Source of the DNA: Pseudomonas asiatica
GTDB lineage: Bacteria; Pseudomonadota; Gammaproteobacteria; Pseudomonadales; Pseudomonadaceae
Direction: 5' to 3'
Assembly (NCBI RefSeq): GCF_009932335.1
Contig: NZ_BLJF01000001.1
Location: 1,612,001 to 1,676,000, forward strand
Length of the DNA stretch: 64,000 nt
Below the pieces are notes generated by a model. The model saw only the letters and a program-made list of their open reading frames with translations, was not told where the DNA came from and did no database searches. The first letter of the stretch is position 1, and every line of letters begins with the position of its first letter. Positions 24,821-33,314 of this stretch are shown one piece after another. Made by a program: the position numbers and the translations under genes.

Positions 24821-26095
24821 ATGCGCCTTGTCAACCTTTCGGCCCTGTGGCGGATCAACCTCTGGGTCACTTGTTGCTTCGCGATGTTGACGCTGGCCTG
24901 TGCCGTGGTGCTGTTGCGCCAGGCGGTGGCTGACGTGGAGCGGGAGTTGCAGTCGGCGCAAGCCGTGGTGGCATACCTCGGCGACACTGCCGAGCGCGAC
25001 CCGCAGAGCCTGCAACCACGGCTGACGCAAAGCCTGCGCCATGTGCGGGTGCACTGGCTCGCGGCGGATGAACCTGCGCGGCTGCCGCAAGCAACCGGCC
25101 TGGATGCCTGGTTGGGCCGCCAACTGCTTGGGCAGCGCCACGACAGCAGCCGGCTGCTGGAGCTGGGGGATGGTCGCCGGGTAATGATCGCCGTGGATGC
25201 ACGGGATGAAATCGACGAGGTGCGTGACTCCCTGCAGCAGTTGTTGGTCCTGTGCGGCCTTGCGTTGCTGCTGAGCTTGTTGACCATCCGCTGGGCGGTG
25301 CGGCGGGGCATGGGCTTGCTGGACGATCTGCTGCAGGCCTTGCGCCAGGTCTCGGGTGGGCAATTGACCGCACGCCTGCGCGAGGCCGGCCTGCCGGAGG
25401 CGCGCCAATTGGCGGAGCACTTCAACCGCATGACCGCGTCTCTGGAGCAGGCCCGCTGCGACAATACCCAACTCACCCAGGCCCTGCTGGCGGTGCAGGA
25501 GCAGGAGCGCACCCAGTTGGCGCAGACCCTGCACGACGATCTCGGGCAATACCTGGCGGGTATTCGGGCCCAGCTCTGCCTGCTGCGCATGGTCGCCGAC
25601 CAGCCAACCGCGGTGGCGCAGACGACACGCACCCTGGAGCTCGATTGTGAACGCCTGCAGCAAGGTTTCCGCGCCCTGGTACATGACCTGTACCCGCTGG
25701 CGTTGCAGCACATGCCGCTGGCCGAAGCCTTCGGCCTGCTGGTGAGCCAATGGCAGGCCAGCCAGGGTATCGATTGCCGCCTGCGGGTAGGCGAGCATTT
25801 GCCGGCACTACCCGGGCCGAGTCGCACGCATTTGTATCGTTTGCTGCAGGAGGCGTTGACCAACGTCGCCCGTCACGCCGGCGCAAGCCAGGTGCGGGTG
25901 CGCCTGCAACGCAGCGCCAAGGGCTTGCGCCTGCTGGTTCGCGACAACGGTTGCGGTGCCAGCCAGCCCCAGCGCCCCGGGGTAGGCCTGCACTCGATGG
26001 CCGAGCGCGCCCGCAGCCTGGGCGGTGAGCTGCGCATCCTCAGCCGACCGGGTGCCGGCTGGGCGCTGGCCCTGAACATTCCCATGGAGGTGTGA
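24821..26095 (+). CDS. pedS2: Membrane sensor histidine kinase PedS2 (lanthanide-responsive type)
   Basis: 424 residues. One membrane helix near the start (INLWVTCCFAMLTLACAVVLL) and a second near residue 145 (LLVLCGLALLLSLLTIRWAV) bracket a periplasmic sensor of about 110 residues; then HAMP, HisKA_3 with phospho-His in LAQTLHDDLGQYL, and HATPase (LLQEALTNVARHAGAS, GVGLHSMAERARSLGG). It is a NarX-type kinase. Position and order next to pedR2 match PedS2 of KT2440, which controls the reciprocal pedE/pedH switch in response to rare-earth ions. Its stop overlaps the pedR2 start (TGATG). Confidence 0.88.
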   Translation: MRLVNLSALWRINLWVTCCFAMLTLACAVVLLRQAVADVERELQSAQAVVAYLGDTAERDPQSLQPRLTQSLRHVRVHWLAADEPARLPQATGLDAWLGRQLLGQRHDSSRLLELGDGRRVMIAVDARDEIDEVRDSLQQLLVLCGLALLLSLLTIRWAVRRGMGLLDDLLQALRQVSGGQLTARLREAGLPEARQLAEHFNRMTASLEQARCDNTQLTQALLAVQEQERTQLAQTLHDDLGQYLAGIRAQLCLLRMVADQPTAVAQTTRTLELDCERLQQGFRALVHDLYPLALQHMPLAEAFGLLVSQWQASQGIDCRLRVGEHLPALPGPSRTHLYRLLQEALTNVARHAGASQVRVRLQRSAKGLRLLVRDNGCGASQPQRPGVGLHSMAERARSLGGELRILSRPGAGWALALNIPMEV

Positions 26096-26733
26096 TGAAT
26101 ATCGTGTTGGTCGATGACCACGCCGTGGTCCGCCAGGGCTATGCCAGCCTGCTGCGAGCGGTGCTGCCGAAGGTACAGGTGCGTGAGGCTGCCAGTGGCG
26201 AAGAGGCGCTGGCGCGGGTTCAGGAACAGGTGCCCAACCTGGTGATCATGGACTTTGGCCTGCCAGGCATCAGCGGCCTGGAAACCACCCGGCGCCTGCG
26301 TCAGCGCCTGCCGCAATTGCGGGTGCTGTTCTTCAGCATGCATGACGAACTGCCGCTGGTGCGCCAGGCGCTGGATGCTGGTGCCTCGGGATACCTGACC
26401 AAGAACTCGGCGCCCGAAGTGCTGATCGAGGCGGTGCAGCGGGTGTTGGCCGGGCATGCCTATATCGAACAGCCCTTGGCCACCCAGCTGGCCTGCACGT
26501 CACAGCAGAATGCCAGCGACCCGCGCCTGCAGCGCATGACCCAGCGTGAGCTGGAAATTTTCGTGATGCTGGCCAAGGGCACCCCGGTGCGAGGGATTGC
26601 CGAGCAGTTGTGCATCAGTGCCAAGACCGTGTCCAACCACCTGACCTTGCTCAAGAGCAAGTTGCAGGTCAGCTCCCATGCCGAGCTGGTGCATCTGGGG
26701 ATTGACCTGGGGGTGGTGCGGGTGGCGGGGTGA
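26095..26733 (+). CDS. pedR2: NarL/FixJ-type response regulator PedR2
   Basis: 212 residues from ATG 26095, one base overlapping the kinase stop. The receiver domain has NIVLVDDHAVVRQGY, the acceptor Asp in LVIMDFGLPGISGL and the switch lysine in SGYLTKNSAP. The LuxR-type HTH is FVMLAKGTPVRGIAEQLCIS with KTVSNHLTLLKSKL. In P. putida PedR2 activates pedE without lanthanides and represses pedH. A REPIN follows the gene. Confidence 0.88.
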   Translation: MNIVLVDDHAVVRQGYASLLRAVLPKVQVREAASGEEALARVQEQVPNLVIMDFGLPGISGLETTRRLRQRLPQLRVLFFSMHDELPLVRQALDAGASGYLTKNSAPEVLIEAVQRVLAGHAYIEQPLATQLACTSQQNASDPRLQRMTQRELEIFVMLAKGTPVRGIAEQLCISAKTVSNHLTLLKSKLQVSSHAELVHLGIDLGVVRVAG

Positions 26734-26763
26734 GGTGTTCTGCTACCTGGACGCTGCGCAGAG

Positions 26764-26886
26764 CCCTGTAGGAGCGGCCTTGTGTCGCGATGGGCCGCAA
26801 AGCGGCCCCCAGGGGCTTCAGCGTCAACGCAGCAATCGTCGGGGCTGCTTTGCAGCCCATCGCGACACAAGGCCGCTCCTACAGGG
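26764..26886. repeat. REPIN, GTAGGAGCGGCCTTGTGTCGCGA family
   Basis: CCCTGTAGGAGCGGCCTTGT left arm and its reverse complement at the right. Second member of the family seen at 15904. Confidence 0.9.
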
Positions 26887-26912
26887 GGCCTGCGCAAGGC
26901 AGGATATCGGGC

Positions 26913-27572
26913 TCAATTGTCCCAGGTCTCGGGGCACCCCTTGCACCCCTCCATGTTGGCCTCTTGAAAATTCCCGTAATGCTGCCGCGCCCCGCGCAAG
27001 TCGGCGCGGGCCAGGTTGCTCTGGCCAAACTTGGCCTCCTGCAGGTTGGCATCGCCAAGGTCGGCCCCTTGCAGATCAGCCTTGCTCAGCCAGGCCATTT
27101 CCAGGTCCGCCGCGCGCAGGTTGGCCTGCTGCATCTTCGCCCCTGACAACCTTGCGAACTGCAGGTAGGCCGCGCTGAGGTCGGCCTTGGCAAGTTGCGC
27201 ACCTTGGGCAAACAGGCCCCAGCCCTGAATCGCAACGAGCCGGCTTTGGCTCAGGTCGGCCAGGCGCAGGTTGCTTTGCTGCAGGCTGGCGCGGGTCAGG
27301 TTGGCGCCTTGCAGGTTGGCCTTTTCCAGGTTGGCCAGGTCCAGCCGGGCATGGCGCAGGTCCGCATCGCGCAGGTCGGCGCCGGCCAGGTTCATCTTGC
27401 GCAGGTCCTGGTTGGCCAGGTTGGCGCCCCGCAGGTCGGCCCCCGGGCACTGGCTGGCTTCGGCAATCACGCAGCCGTTGATTGTCAGGGGGGTATCGTT
27501 GCCAGCGTCGTCGGCATTCTCGGCCATGGCAGGAGACAGCACGATCAGCAAGGCAAGTGGCAGGTAGTTCAT
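26913..27572 (-). CDS. Pentapeptide repeat protein, exported
   Basis: 219 residues with a signal peptide (LPLALLIVLSPAMA) and about 27 A(D/N)LxX pentapeptides (ADLRGANLANQDLRK, ANLEKANLQGANLTR, ADLQGADLGDANLQE), predicting a right-handed quadrilateral beta-helix in the periplasm. Cysteines occur at both ends (NGCVIAEASQCPG, CKGCP). A pentapeptide gene lies between pedR2 and pedE in P. putida as well. It may shield or scaffold periplasmic proteins; no function is known. Confidence 0.87.
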   Translation of the reverse strand: MNYLPLALLIVLSPAMAENADDAGNDTPLTINGCVIAEASQCPGADLRGANLANQDLRKMNLAGADLRDADLRHARLDLANLEKANLQGANLTRASLQQSNLRLADLSQSRLVAIQGWGLFAQGAQLAKADLSAAYLQFARLSGAKMQQANLRAADLEMAWLSKADLQGADLGDANLQEAKFGQSNLARADLRGARQHYGNFQEANMEGCKGCPETWDN

Positions 27573-27610
27573 GGCGATAGGCTCTCAATGTGAAGTCGGG
27601 TACGCACCCT

Positions 27611-27728
27611 GGGGCCGCTTTACGGCCCATCGCCGGCAAGCCAGCTCCCACAGAAACTGCGCAACCCTTGAGACCTGCGCTGTACCTGTGGGAGCTGGCT
27701 TGCCGGCGATGGGCTGCCTCGTAGCCCC
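27611..27728. repeat. REPIN, CCGGCAAGCCAGCTCCCAC family
   Basis: GCCCATCGCCGGCAAGCCAG left and reverse complement right, as at 3981-4098. Located between the convergent 5' end of the pentapeptide gene and the 3' end of pedE. Confidence 0.9.
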
Positions 27729-27750
27729 AGTGATGCGTCAACTCATGCAG

Positions 27751-29646
27751 TCAACGCTGTGCAGTCTTGTTGTCCCAGCTTGGGATCTTGAACACCCAGA
27801 ACGAACCGCCCTGGGCCACCGGTTTGGTCAGTTCGGCCATGTCGCCGCCCCACAGCGGTACCGCGCCGCCGTAGCCCACGGTCACGCCGATGTACTGCTC
27901 GCCGTCCTGTTCCCAGGTGATCGGCGGCGAGACGATGCCGCTGCCGGTCTGGAACTTCCACAGCTCCTTGCCCGTCTTGGCGTCGAAGGCCTTGAAAAAG
28001 CCGTCGCCGGTGCCGGTGAACACCAGGTTGCCCTTGGTCGCCAGCACGCCGGCCCACAGCGGCAGGTGCTCCTTGTGCTCCCAAACCAGCTTGCCGGTGG
28101 TCGGGTCCATGGCGCGCAGGGTGCCGACGTGGTCGTCGTACATGCGCTTGATGCGGAAGCCCATGCCCAGGTAGGCCGAGCCCTTCTTGTAGTTCACTTC
28201 CTCGGTCCAGTACTCCTCCTTCCACTGGTTGCCGGGGATGTAGAACAGGCCGGTGTCCTGGCTGTAGGCCATGGGGTTCCAGTTCTTGCCACCCAGGAAC
28301 GGTGGCGAGACTTCCACCGGCTTGCCCTTGGTTTCGCCCGGCAGCGGTTTGGCCGGGCGTTGACCGGGGTTCTCCACCGGGCGCCCGGTCTTGAGGTCGA
28401 TGTGGCTGGCCCAGGTGATGTTGTCGACGAAGGGGAACGCGTTCTGCAGTTTGCCGTTGCTGCGGTCCACCACATAGAAGAAACCGTTGCGGTCGGCGTG
28501 GCCGGTGGCCTTGACCTGCTTGCCGTCCTTGTCCTTGTAGTCGAACAGCACCAGTTCGTTGTTGCCGGAGAAATCCCAGGCATCGTTGGGTGTGTGCTGG
28601 TAGAACCACTTCACCTCACCGGTGCTTGGGTCGACGCCGACCTGCCCTGAGGTATACAGGCTGTCGAAGTCTTGCGGGTTGCCATCCTTCGAGGTGCGCG
28701 CCCAGGTGTTCCAGGGGCCGGGGTTGCCGGCGCCGACAATGATGGTATTGGTCTCGGGGTCGAAGCTGGCGCTTTGCCAAGGGGCGCCGCCGCCATGGCT
28801 CCAGGCTTCGACCTTGCCGGTTTCGGTGGTGGGGTCGTCCGGCCAGGACGGCGCCTTGACGTCACCGGTCGGCGTGCTGTCCTTGCCGTTCAGGCGGCCC
28901 ATGTGGCCCTCGACGAAGGGCCGCATCCACACCTCTTCACCGGTGTCCGGGTCGCGGGCGAACAGTTGGCCGACCACGCCGAATTCATCGCCGGAGCTGC
29001 CGTGGATCAGCAGTACCTTGCCGCTGGTCTTGTCCTTGATCAGCACCGGGGCACCGGTCATGGTGTAGCCGGCGGCGTGGTCGCCGAATTTCTTGTTCCA
29101 CACCACTTTGCCGGTGCGCTTGTCGAGGGCGATGACCCGCGCGTCGAGGGTGCCGAAGTAGATCTTGTCGCCGTAGATCGCTGCGCCGCGGTTGACCACA
29201 TCGCAGCAGGGGCGAATGTTGTCCGGCAGGCGGTGGTTGTAGGTCCACAGGCGCTTGCCGGTTTTCGCATCGAGGGCGAACACCCGCGAATAGGAGCCGG
29301 TGACGTAGACCACGCCGTCGCTGACGATGGCCTGGGATTCCTGGCCGCGTTGTTTCTCGTCGCCGAAGGAATAGGACCACGCCGGGGTCAGCTTGAACAC
29401 GTTCTTGTCATTGACCTGGGCCAATGGGCTCCAGCGCTGGGCGTTGGTACCCATGCCGTACTGCAGCACATCCTGGGTGGTCAGGTGGTCGTTGGCGATG
29501 TCTTCCCACGTCACGTTCTTGCTGGCAGGTGCCGCAGGGGTGGTGGCTGCCGTGGCCACGCTGCCCAGGGCCAGGCTACCGGCCAGCAGCAAGGCTCGCA
29601 CGCTCAGGGCCAGAGGGGAAAGGGCGGGTAGCGTTCTTGTTGTCAT
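27751..29646 (-). CDS. pedE: PQQ-dependent alcohol dehydrogenase, Ca2+ type (PedE/ExaA)
   Basis: 631 residues from ATG 29646. A signal peptide ([18 protein letters not shown]) exports this eight-bladed quinoprotein to the periplasm. The adjacent-cysteine motif CCD (Cys147-Cys148) forms the vicinal disulfide over PQQ. The catalytic aspartate is Asp358 in AWDFSGNNE, and position +2 is serine, not aspartate, marking the calcium type. Tryptophan-docking repeats such as [13 protein letters not shown] are present. It oxidises ethanol and other primary alcohols and aldehydes and passes electrons to PedF, encoded divergently. Expression is expected to fall when lanthanides are present, through PedS2/R2. 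Confidence 0.93.
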   Translation of the reverse strand: MTTRTLPALSPLALSVRALLLAGSLALGSVATAATTPAAPASKNVTWEDIANDHLTTQDVLQYGMGTNAQRWSPLAQVNDKNVFKLTPAWSYSFGDEKQRGQESQAIVSDGVVYVTGSYSRVFALDAKTGKRLWTYNHRLPDNIRPCCDVVNRGAAIYGDKIYFGTLDARVIALDKRTGKVVWNKKFGDHAAGYTMTGAPVLIKDKTSGKVLLIHGSSGDEFGVVGQLFARDPDTGEEVWMRPFVEGHMGRLNGKDSTPTGDVKAPSWPDDPTTETGKVEAWSHGGGAPWQSASFDPETNTIIVGAGNPGPWNTWARTSKDGNPQDFDSLYTSGQVGVDPSTGEVKWFYQHTPNDAWDFSGNNELVLFDYKDKDGKQVKATGHADRNGFFYVVDRSNGKLQNAFPFVDNITWASHIDLKTGRPVENPGQRPAKPLPGETKGKPVEVSPPFLGGKNWNPMAYSQDTGLFYIPGNQWKEEYWTEEVNYKKGSAYLGMGFRIKRMYDDHVGTLRAMDPTTGKLVWEHKEHLPLWAGVLATKGNLVFTGTGDGFFKAFDAKTGKELWKFQTGSGIVSPPITWEQDGEQYIGVTVGYGGAVPLWGGDMAELTKPVAQGGSFWVFKIPSWDNKTAQR

Positions 29647-29783
29647 GGTTGCAGTTCCCAGTGGAGGTTTTGGCCTGCACAGGGTGGGACGGGGCGGGCC
29701 TTGCGGGATACGGAAAAAGTCCCGCCCTTGCCGGGAATAGTTCCCACGGGGCACCTCATTTGGCCGTTCGCCACAAGCCCTAC

Positions 29784-29822
29784 TACCAAGGGAGTAAGGC
29801 GCGGCCACCAAAGCAGCATTCG
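29784..29822. promoter_or_regulatory. Tandem ped-island motif in the pedE/pedF intergenic region
   Basis: TACCAAGGGAGTA at 29784-29796 and CACCAAAGCAGCATTCG at 29806-29822 begin 22 bases apart, on the same face of the helix. They lie about 80 bases upstream of the pedF start and 140 from pedE. The arrangement repeats before pedI and pqqA. Binding by PedR1 is inferred. Confidence 0.6.
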
Positions 29823-29900
29823 GCCGCCTGCGGGCTGTTTCTAAGATGGCGACACGGCCTCTGTGGTTGAGGCCTTGCGTGCAATCGTGAGGGCATAAAA

Positions 29901-30362
29901 ATGACAACAAAACGCAACGTCTTGCTGGCTGCCGGGCTGCTTGCCAGTGCAGTGCTGACCGGCACTGCCTGGGCACATGGCAATGTGGTGCCCCAGGCCG
30001 TGGAAACCAAGGGCCTGACCCCGATCAAGGACGCTGGCGTAACCCTGGACGGCGATGGCTGGGCAGCGGTCAACCCGTACCGCAGCTCTCCCGAGCACGA
30101 CAAGGCCGTGGAGATCGGTGCCTCGGCCTACAACCAGAACTGCGCCGCCTGCCATGGCCTGGAGGCCAAGTCGGGGGGCATCGCCCCGGATCTGCGCATG
30201 CTCGATGCCGGCGAGGCCGGGGATGAGTGGTTCGTCGAGCGGGTACGCCACGGTGCGGTCCGCGACGGCCGGGTGTACATGCCGAAGATGGCCGACTACC
30301 TGAGCCAGGAGGCCCTGTGGGCGGTGCGCACCTACCTGGACAGCGTGCACGTCGAGGAATGA
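29901..30362 (+). CDS. pedF: Cytochrome c-550 PedF
   Basis: 153 residues with a signal peptide ([18 protein letters not shown]) and one heme site, CAACH (Cys81-His85). The predicted axial methionine is in the [12 protein letters not shown] segment. This is the periplasmic electron acceptor for the PQQ alcohol dehydrogenases. It is divergent from pedE and is followed by a substrate-binding protein gene whose start region overlaps its stop. Confidence 0.92.
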   Translation: MTTKRNVLLAAGLLASAVLTGTAWAHGNVVPQAVETKGLTPIKDAGVTLDGDGWAAVNPYRSSPEHDKAVEIGASAYNQNCAACHGLEAKSGGIAPDLRMLDAGEAGDEWFVERVRHGAVRDGRVYMPKMADYLSQEALWAVRTYLDSVHVEE

Positions 30363-30367
30363 CGGCC

Positions 30368-31243
30368 ATGCGTCTGTTGGCGGTGCTGTTCAGTGGCTTG
30401 CTGCTGTGCTGCGCGGCGGCGCAGGCGCAGGTGCGCAACTACGACGCGATCATCGCCGCCGGCGAATTGAAGGTGGCTGTGTACAAGGACTTTGCGCCCT
30501 ACAGTTTCGAGGACCACGGCCAGCCGCGAGGTGTCGACGTGGTGCTGGCGCAGGCCCTGGCCACGGCGTTGGGGGTGCGCTTGCAGCTGATCTGGGCGCC
30601 ACCCGGGGAAAAGCTCGACGACGATCTGCGCGACTACATCTGGCGCGGCAGCCCGTTGCGCCACCAGCAACTGGCCGACCTGATGATGCGGGTGCCATAC
30701 GACCATGCCTATGCGCAGCGGCGCAACGAGGTAGGCGAGCTGGAAAACGCCCAGGTGGTCATGTTCGGCCCTTATCAGGAGGAGCGCTGGCAGGTCGCCT
30801 ATGATCGCCGCCGCCTGCCCTCGGTGGCCAGTGTCGCGGTGTTCCAGCAGCACCCGATCGGGGTCGAGGTGGACAGCGTGCCGTCGTTCTACCTGACTTC
30901 TGTGTTCAACGGCATGCTCAGTGCCAGGACCCATCATTACCCCAATGTGCAGCAAGCTTTCGGCGCCATGCAGGCCGGCCAGGTGGACGCGGTGATGGCG
31001 ATGCGCGGCGAAGTTGACTGGCAACTGCATCAAGCCGCCGACCCGCAGCTGGCCCTGGCGGAAAACGCCTACCCGAACCTTGGCAAGCAGGCCTGGGAGA
31101 TCGGCATGGCGGTGCATGAAAGCAACCGGCAGCTGGCCTATGCGGTGGAGGAAGCGCTTGAGACGCTGATTCGTGATGGGCGGATGAAGGCGATTTATGC
31201 CAGTTATGGCCTGCGTTACCAGGTGCCGGAAATGTATCAGTAG
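30368..31243 (+). CDS. Extracellular solute-binding protein family 3-like, quinoprotein-associated
   Basis: 291 residues from ATG 30368, which has GAGGA at a proper distance; ATG 30359 overlapping the pedF stop is the alternative. The signal peptide (LLAVLFSGLLLCCAAAQA) is followed by a type II periplasmic binding fold (ELKVAVYKDFAPYSFE, VDVVLAQALATALGV, VFNGMLSARTHHYP). Proteins of this group are found with XoxF/ExaA-type dehydrogenases (compare XoxJ/MxaJ) and probably help activate or dock the enzyme rather than import amino acids, since no permease follows. Confidence 0.82.
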   Translation: MRLLAVLFSGLLLCCAAAQAQVRNYDAIIAAGELKVAVYKDFAPYSFEDHGQPRGVDVVLAQALATALGVRLQLIWAPPGEKLDDDLRDYIWRGSPLRHQQLADLMMRVPYDHAYAQRRNEVGELENAQVVMFGPYQEERWQVAYDRRRLPSVASVAVFQQHPIGVEVDSVPSFYLTSVFNGMLSARTHHYPNVQQAFGAMQAGQVDAVMAMRGEVDWQLHQAADPQLALAENAYPNLGKQAWEIGMAVHESNRQLAYAVEEALETLIRDGRMKAIYASYGLRYQVPEMYQ

Positions 31244-31255
31244 CGCTGGTGCGAC

Positions 31256-31361
31256 CCCTGTGGTAGCGGGCTTGTCGAGGCGTCGAACCGCCGCGAACAC
31301 GGGCGAAGCCCGTGCCATCCACCGCGCCGCCTGCTTCGCGGGCATGCCCGCTCCCACAGGG
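31256..31361. repeat. REPIN, degenerate GTGGGAGCGGGC family
   Basis: Left arm CCCCTGTGGTAGCGGGCTTG (one base altered from the usual GGGAGCGG), right arm ATGCCCGCTCCCACAGGG, inner ACGGGCGAAGCCCGT stem. Confidence 0.8.
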
Positions 31362-31405
31362 ATCATGCTGGCTCAACGGATAACTGTTTCATCAAGGAGT
31401 GGGCG

Positions 31406-32173
31406 ATGAACTGGCGAGCGACTTTCCTGCTGGCCTGCTGGATGCCCTGGGCCGCACAGTCCCAGGCCAGCGAGCCGAGTAACCACAAGGACCCGGTGCC
31501 GTCGGTGATGTGGGACTTCTACCACAAGCAGCTGCTGGGCCAGGCCGCATTCGTGTTCGATGATCGGGTCAAGCTGCTGGCGCCACCCTTTGCCGAGGAC
31601 GCACGCCAGGTGCCGTTGGAGATCGACGCTCGGGCGTTCAGCGGCGAAGTGGTGCGGATCATTGCCTGGGCCGAACTCAACCCGCTGCCGCGTATCGTCG
31701 ACTTCCAGCCTGGCGAGCGCGTGCTGCCCTGGTTGTCGATCCGCATCCGCGTCGAACAGGCCACACCGCTGCGTGCCGCGGTGCTGACCCGCGACGGCCT
31801 GTGGCATGTCGGCTCGACCCTGATCGATGCTGCCGGCGGCGGTTGTACCGCGCCCAGCGTGGTACGCACTCAGCCCGGCTGGGAGGAACACCTCGGTGAA
31901 GTCCTGGGCGGGCGCTACCCGCGCGGCGACAGCAGCCGCTTGCGCCTGCAGGTGGCTCACCCCATGGACAACGGCCTGGTCAGCGGCATTCCCGAATTCT
32001 TCCTCAACCATGCCGAGTTGCAAGGCGCGGACGGCCAGCGCCTGGCCAGCCTGGAACTGTACCCGGCGGTCAGCGAAAACCCCAACCTGGGCTTCGACAT
32101 CCAGGGTCCCGGGCCGACCCGGTTGGTGTTGCAGGACAACAGCGGCAACCAGTTCGAGGCGGCAGTGCCCTGA
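31406..32173 (+). CDS. Quinoprotein dehydrogenase-associated SoxYZ-like carrier protein
   Basis: 255 residues with a signal peptide (FLLACWMPWAAQSQA). A SoxY-like half (about residues 25-150) ends in a glycine-rich arm with a single cysteine, AAGGGCTAPS; a SoxZ-like half follows (about 160-255; LRLQVAHPMDNGL, LASLELYPAVSENP). In SoxYZ the carrier cysteine is at the end of the GGCG arm; here the two subunits are fused. Such fused carriers accompany PQQ dehydrogenases together with the metallohydrolase encoded next. The chemistry is not established. Confidence 0.85.
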   Translation: MNWRATFLLACWMPWAAQSQASEPSNHKDPVPSVMWDFYHKQLLGQAAFVFDDRVKLLAPPFAEDARQVPLEIDARAFSGEVVRIIAWAELNPLPRIVDFQPGERVLPWLSIRIRVEQATPLRAAVLTRDGLWHVGSTLIDAAGGGCTAPSVVRTQPGWEEHLGEVLGGRYPRGDSSRLRLQVAHPMDNGLVSGIPEFFLNHAELQGADGQRLASLELYPAVSENPNLGFDIQGPGPTRLVLQDNSGNQFEAAVP

Positions 32174-32213
32174 ACGCGTTGCCCGACTCCATCCCTGACC
32201 AGAGGCGCCCGTC

Positions 32214-33152
32214 ATGCGTTGCATTCTGCTGTTGCTACTGTGCCTGGGCCTGCCGGCCTGGGCAGACCTGGACTATCGGCTCAAGCCCCGGCAGATCGCC
32301 GAAGGCACCTGGCTGCTGGAGGGCAGCACCGACAATTTCGCCAAGGATAACGGCGGCAATATCGTCAACACCGCGTTCATCGTCACCGACAACGGGGTGG
32401 TGGTTATCGACAGCGGGCCGTCGAAACGCTACGGCGAAGCATTGCGCCAGGCCATTGCCGCCACCACCGACAAGCCGGTGGTCGAAGTGCTGCTGACCCA
32501 TCATCACCCCGACCATGTGCTGGGCAACCAGGCCTTTGCCGATGTGCCCATCGGCGCCCTGGCCGGTACCGGCGAGCTGTTGCGCCAGCAGGGGGAGGCC
32601 ATGGCCGAGAACATGTACCGCCTGGTTGGCGACTGGATGCGCGGTACCGAGGTGGTGCTGCCGACCCGTGTGCTGGAGCCAGGTATTCACGAGGTGGGTG
32701 GGCACCGCCTGCGGCTGCTGGCGCTGGGCGGGCACACCGGTGCCGACCTGGCGATTCTGGATGAAAGCACCGGTGTGCTGTTCGCCGGCGACCTGGTGTT
32801 CTACGAGCGCGCATTGACCACGCCCAACAGCCCGGGGCTGGAGGTGTGGCTGAAGGACCTGGACACCTTGCAAGCGCTGCCCTGGAAGCAGCTGGTGCCT
32901 GGTCATGGCCCGCTGGCCAGCGATGCCCGGCCGTTTGCCCAGATGCGTGATTACCTGGGCTGGCTGGACGGGCTGATGCGCGACGGCGCGGCGCGTGGCG
33001 ATGACATGGCCGAGATGATCCGCAGCCCCATACCCGAACGGTTTGCTGCTATCAGCCTGACCCGTTACGAGCTGATTCGCAGTGTCAGCCACTTGTACCC
33101 CCGTTACGAACGCCAGCAGCTGCGGCGTGTCGACGCCAAGCCCCCTATCTGA
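32214..33152 (+). CDS. Quinoprotein relay system zinc metallohydrolase (MBL fold)
   Basis: 312 residues with a signal peptide (LLLLLCLGLPAWA). The metallo-beta-lactamase signature LLTHHHPDHVLGNQ, then GGHTGADLAIL, FAGDLVFYE and VPGHGPLA give the standard metal ligands. Periplasmic. It follows the SoxYZ-like carrier, a pairing seen beside many quinoprotein alcohol dehydrogenases. It probably acts on a carrier-bound thioester or sulfur intermediate; the substrate is unknown. Confidence 0.87.
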   Translation: MRCILLLLLCLGLPAWADLDYRLKPRQIAEGTWLLEGSTDNFAKDNGGNIVNTAFIVTDNGVVVIDSGPSKRYGEALRQAIAATTDKPVVEVLLTHHHPDHVLGNQAFADVPIGALAGTGELLRQQGEAMAENMYRLVGDWMRGTEVVLPTRVLEPGIHEVGGHRLRLLALGGHTGADLAILDESTGVLFAGDLVFYERALTTPNSPGLEVWLKDLDTLQALPWKQLVPGHGPLASDARPFAQMRDYLGWLDGLMRDGAARGDDMAEMIRSPIPERFAAISLTRYELIRSVSHLYPRYERQQLRRVDAKPPI

Positions 33153-33194
33153 GGGTGTAACACGGCCCCCTGTGGGACCGCGCAAGTTCACTGC

Positions 33195-33208
33195 TACCAA
33201 GGAACTAG
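33195..33208 (+). promoter_or_regulatory. Single TACCAAGGAACTAG motif upstream of pedH
   Basis: TACCAAGGAACTAG lies about 110 bases before the pedH start. No second copy at 22 bp was found, unlike at pedF and pedI. A second element of different type would fit separate control of pedH by lanthanides. Confidence 0.45.
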
Positions 33209-33314
33209 AAAACTCAGCACTGCGGGCAATTGTTGGCAAGCAGGTCGGGACCAAGAATTCCCGACACACCGGGAAGTTTTCCCGGATACAACAAAAAAAC
33301 CAAAGGTAGCCGTC

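Noticed and set aside
24670..25863. N-terminal extension of the PQQ-associated binding protein
   Set aside because: The extra 400 codons are antisense to pedS2 and have Arg/Ser-rich composition; the real protein starts at 24669 with a signal peptide.
29647..29976. N-terminal extension of PedE
   Set aside because: It covers the pedE/pedF intergenic region and part of pedF antisense; the signal peptide begins at 29646.
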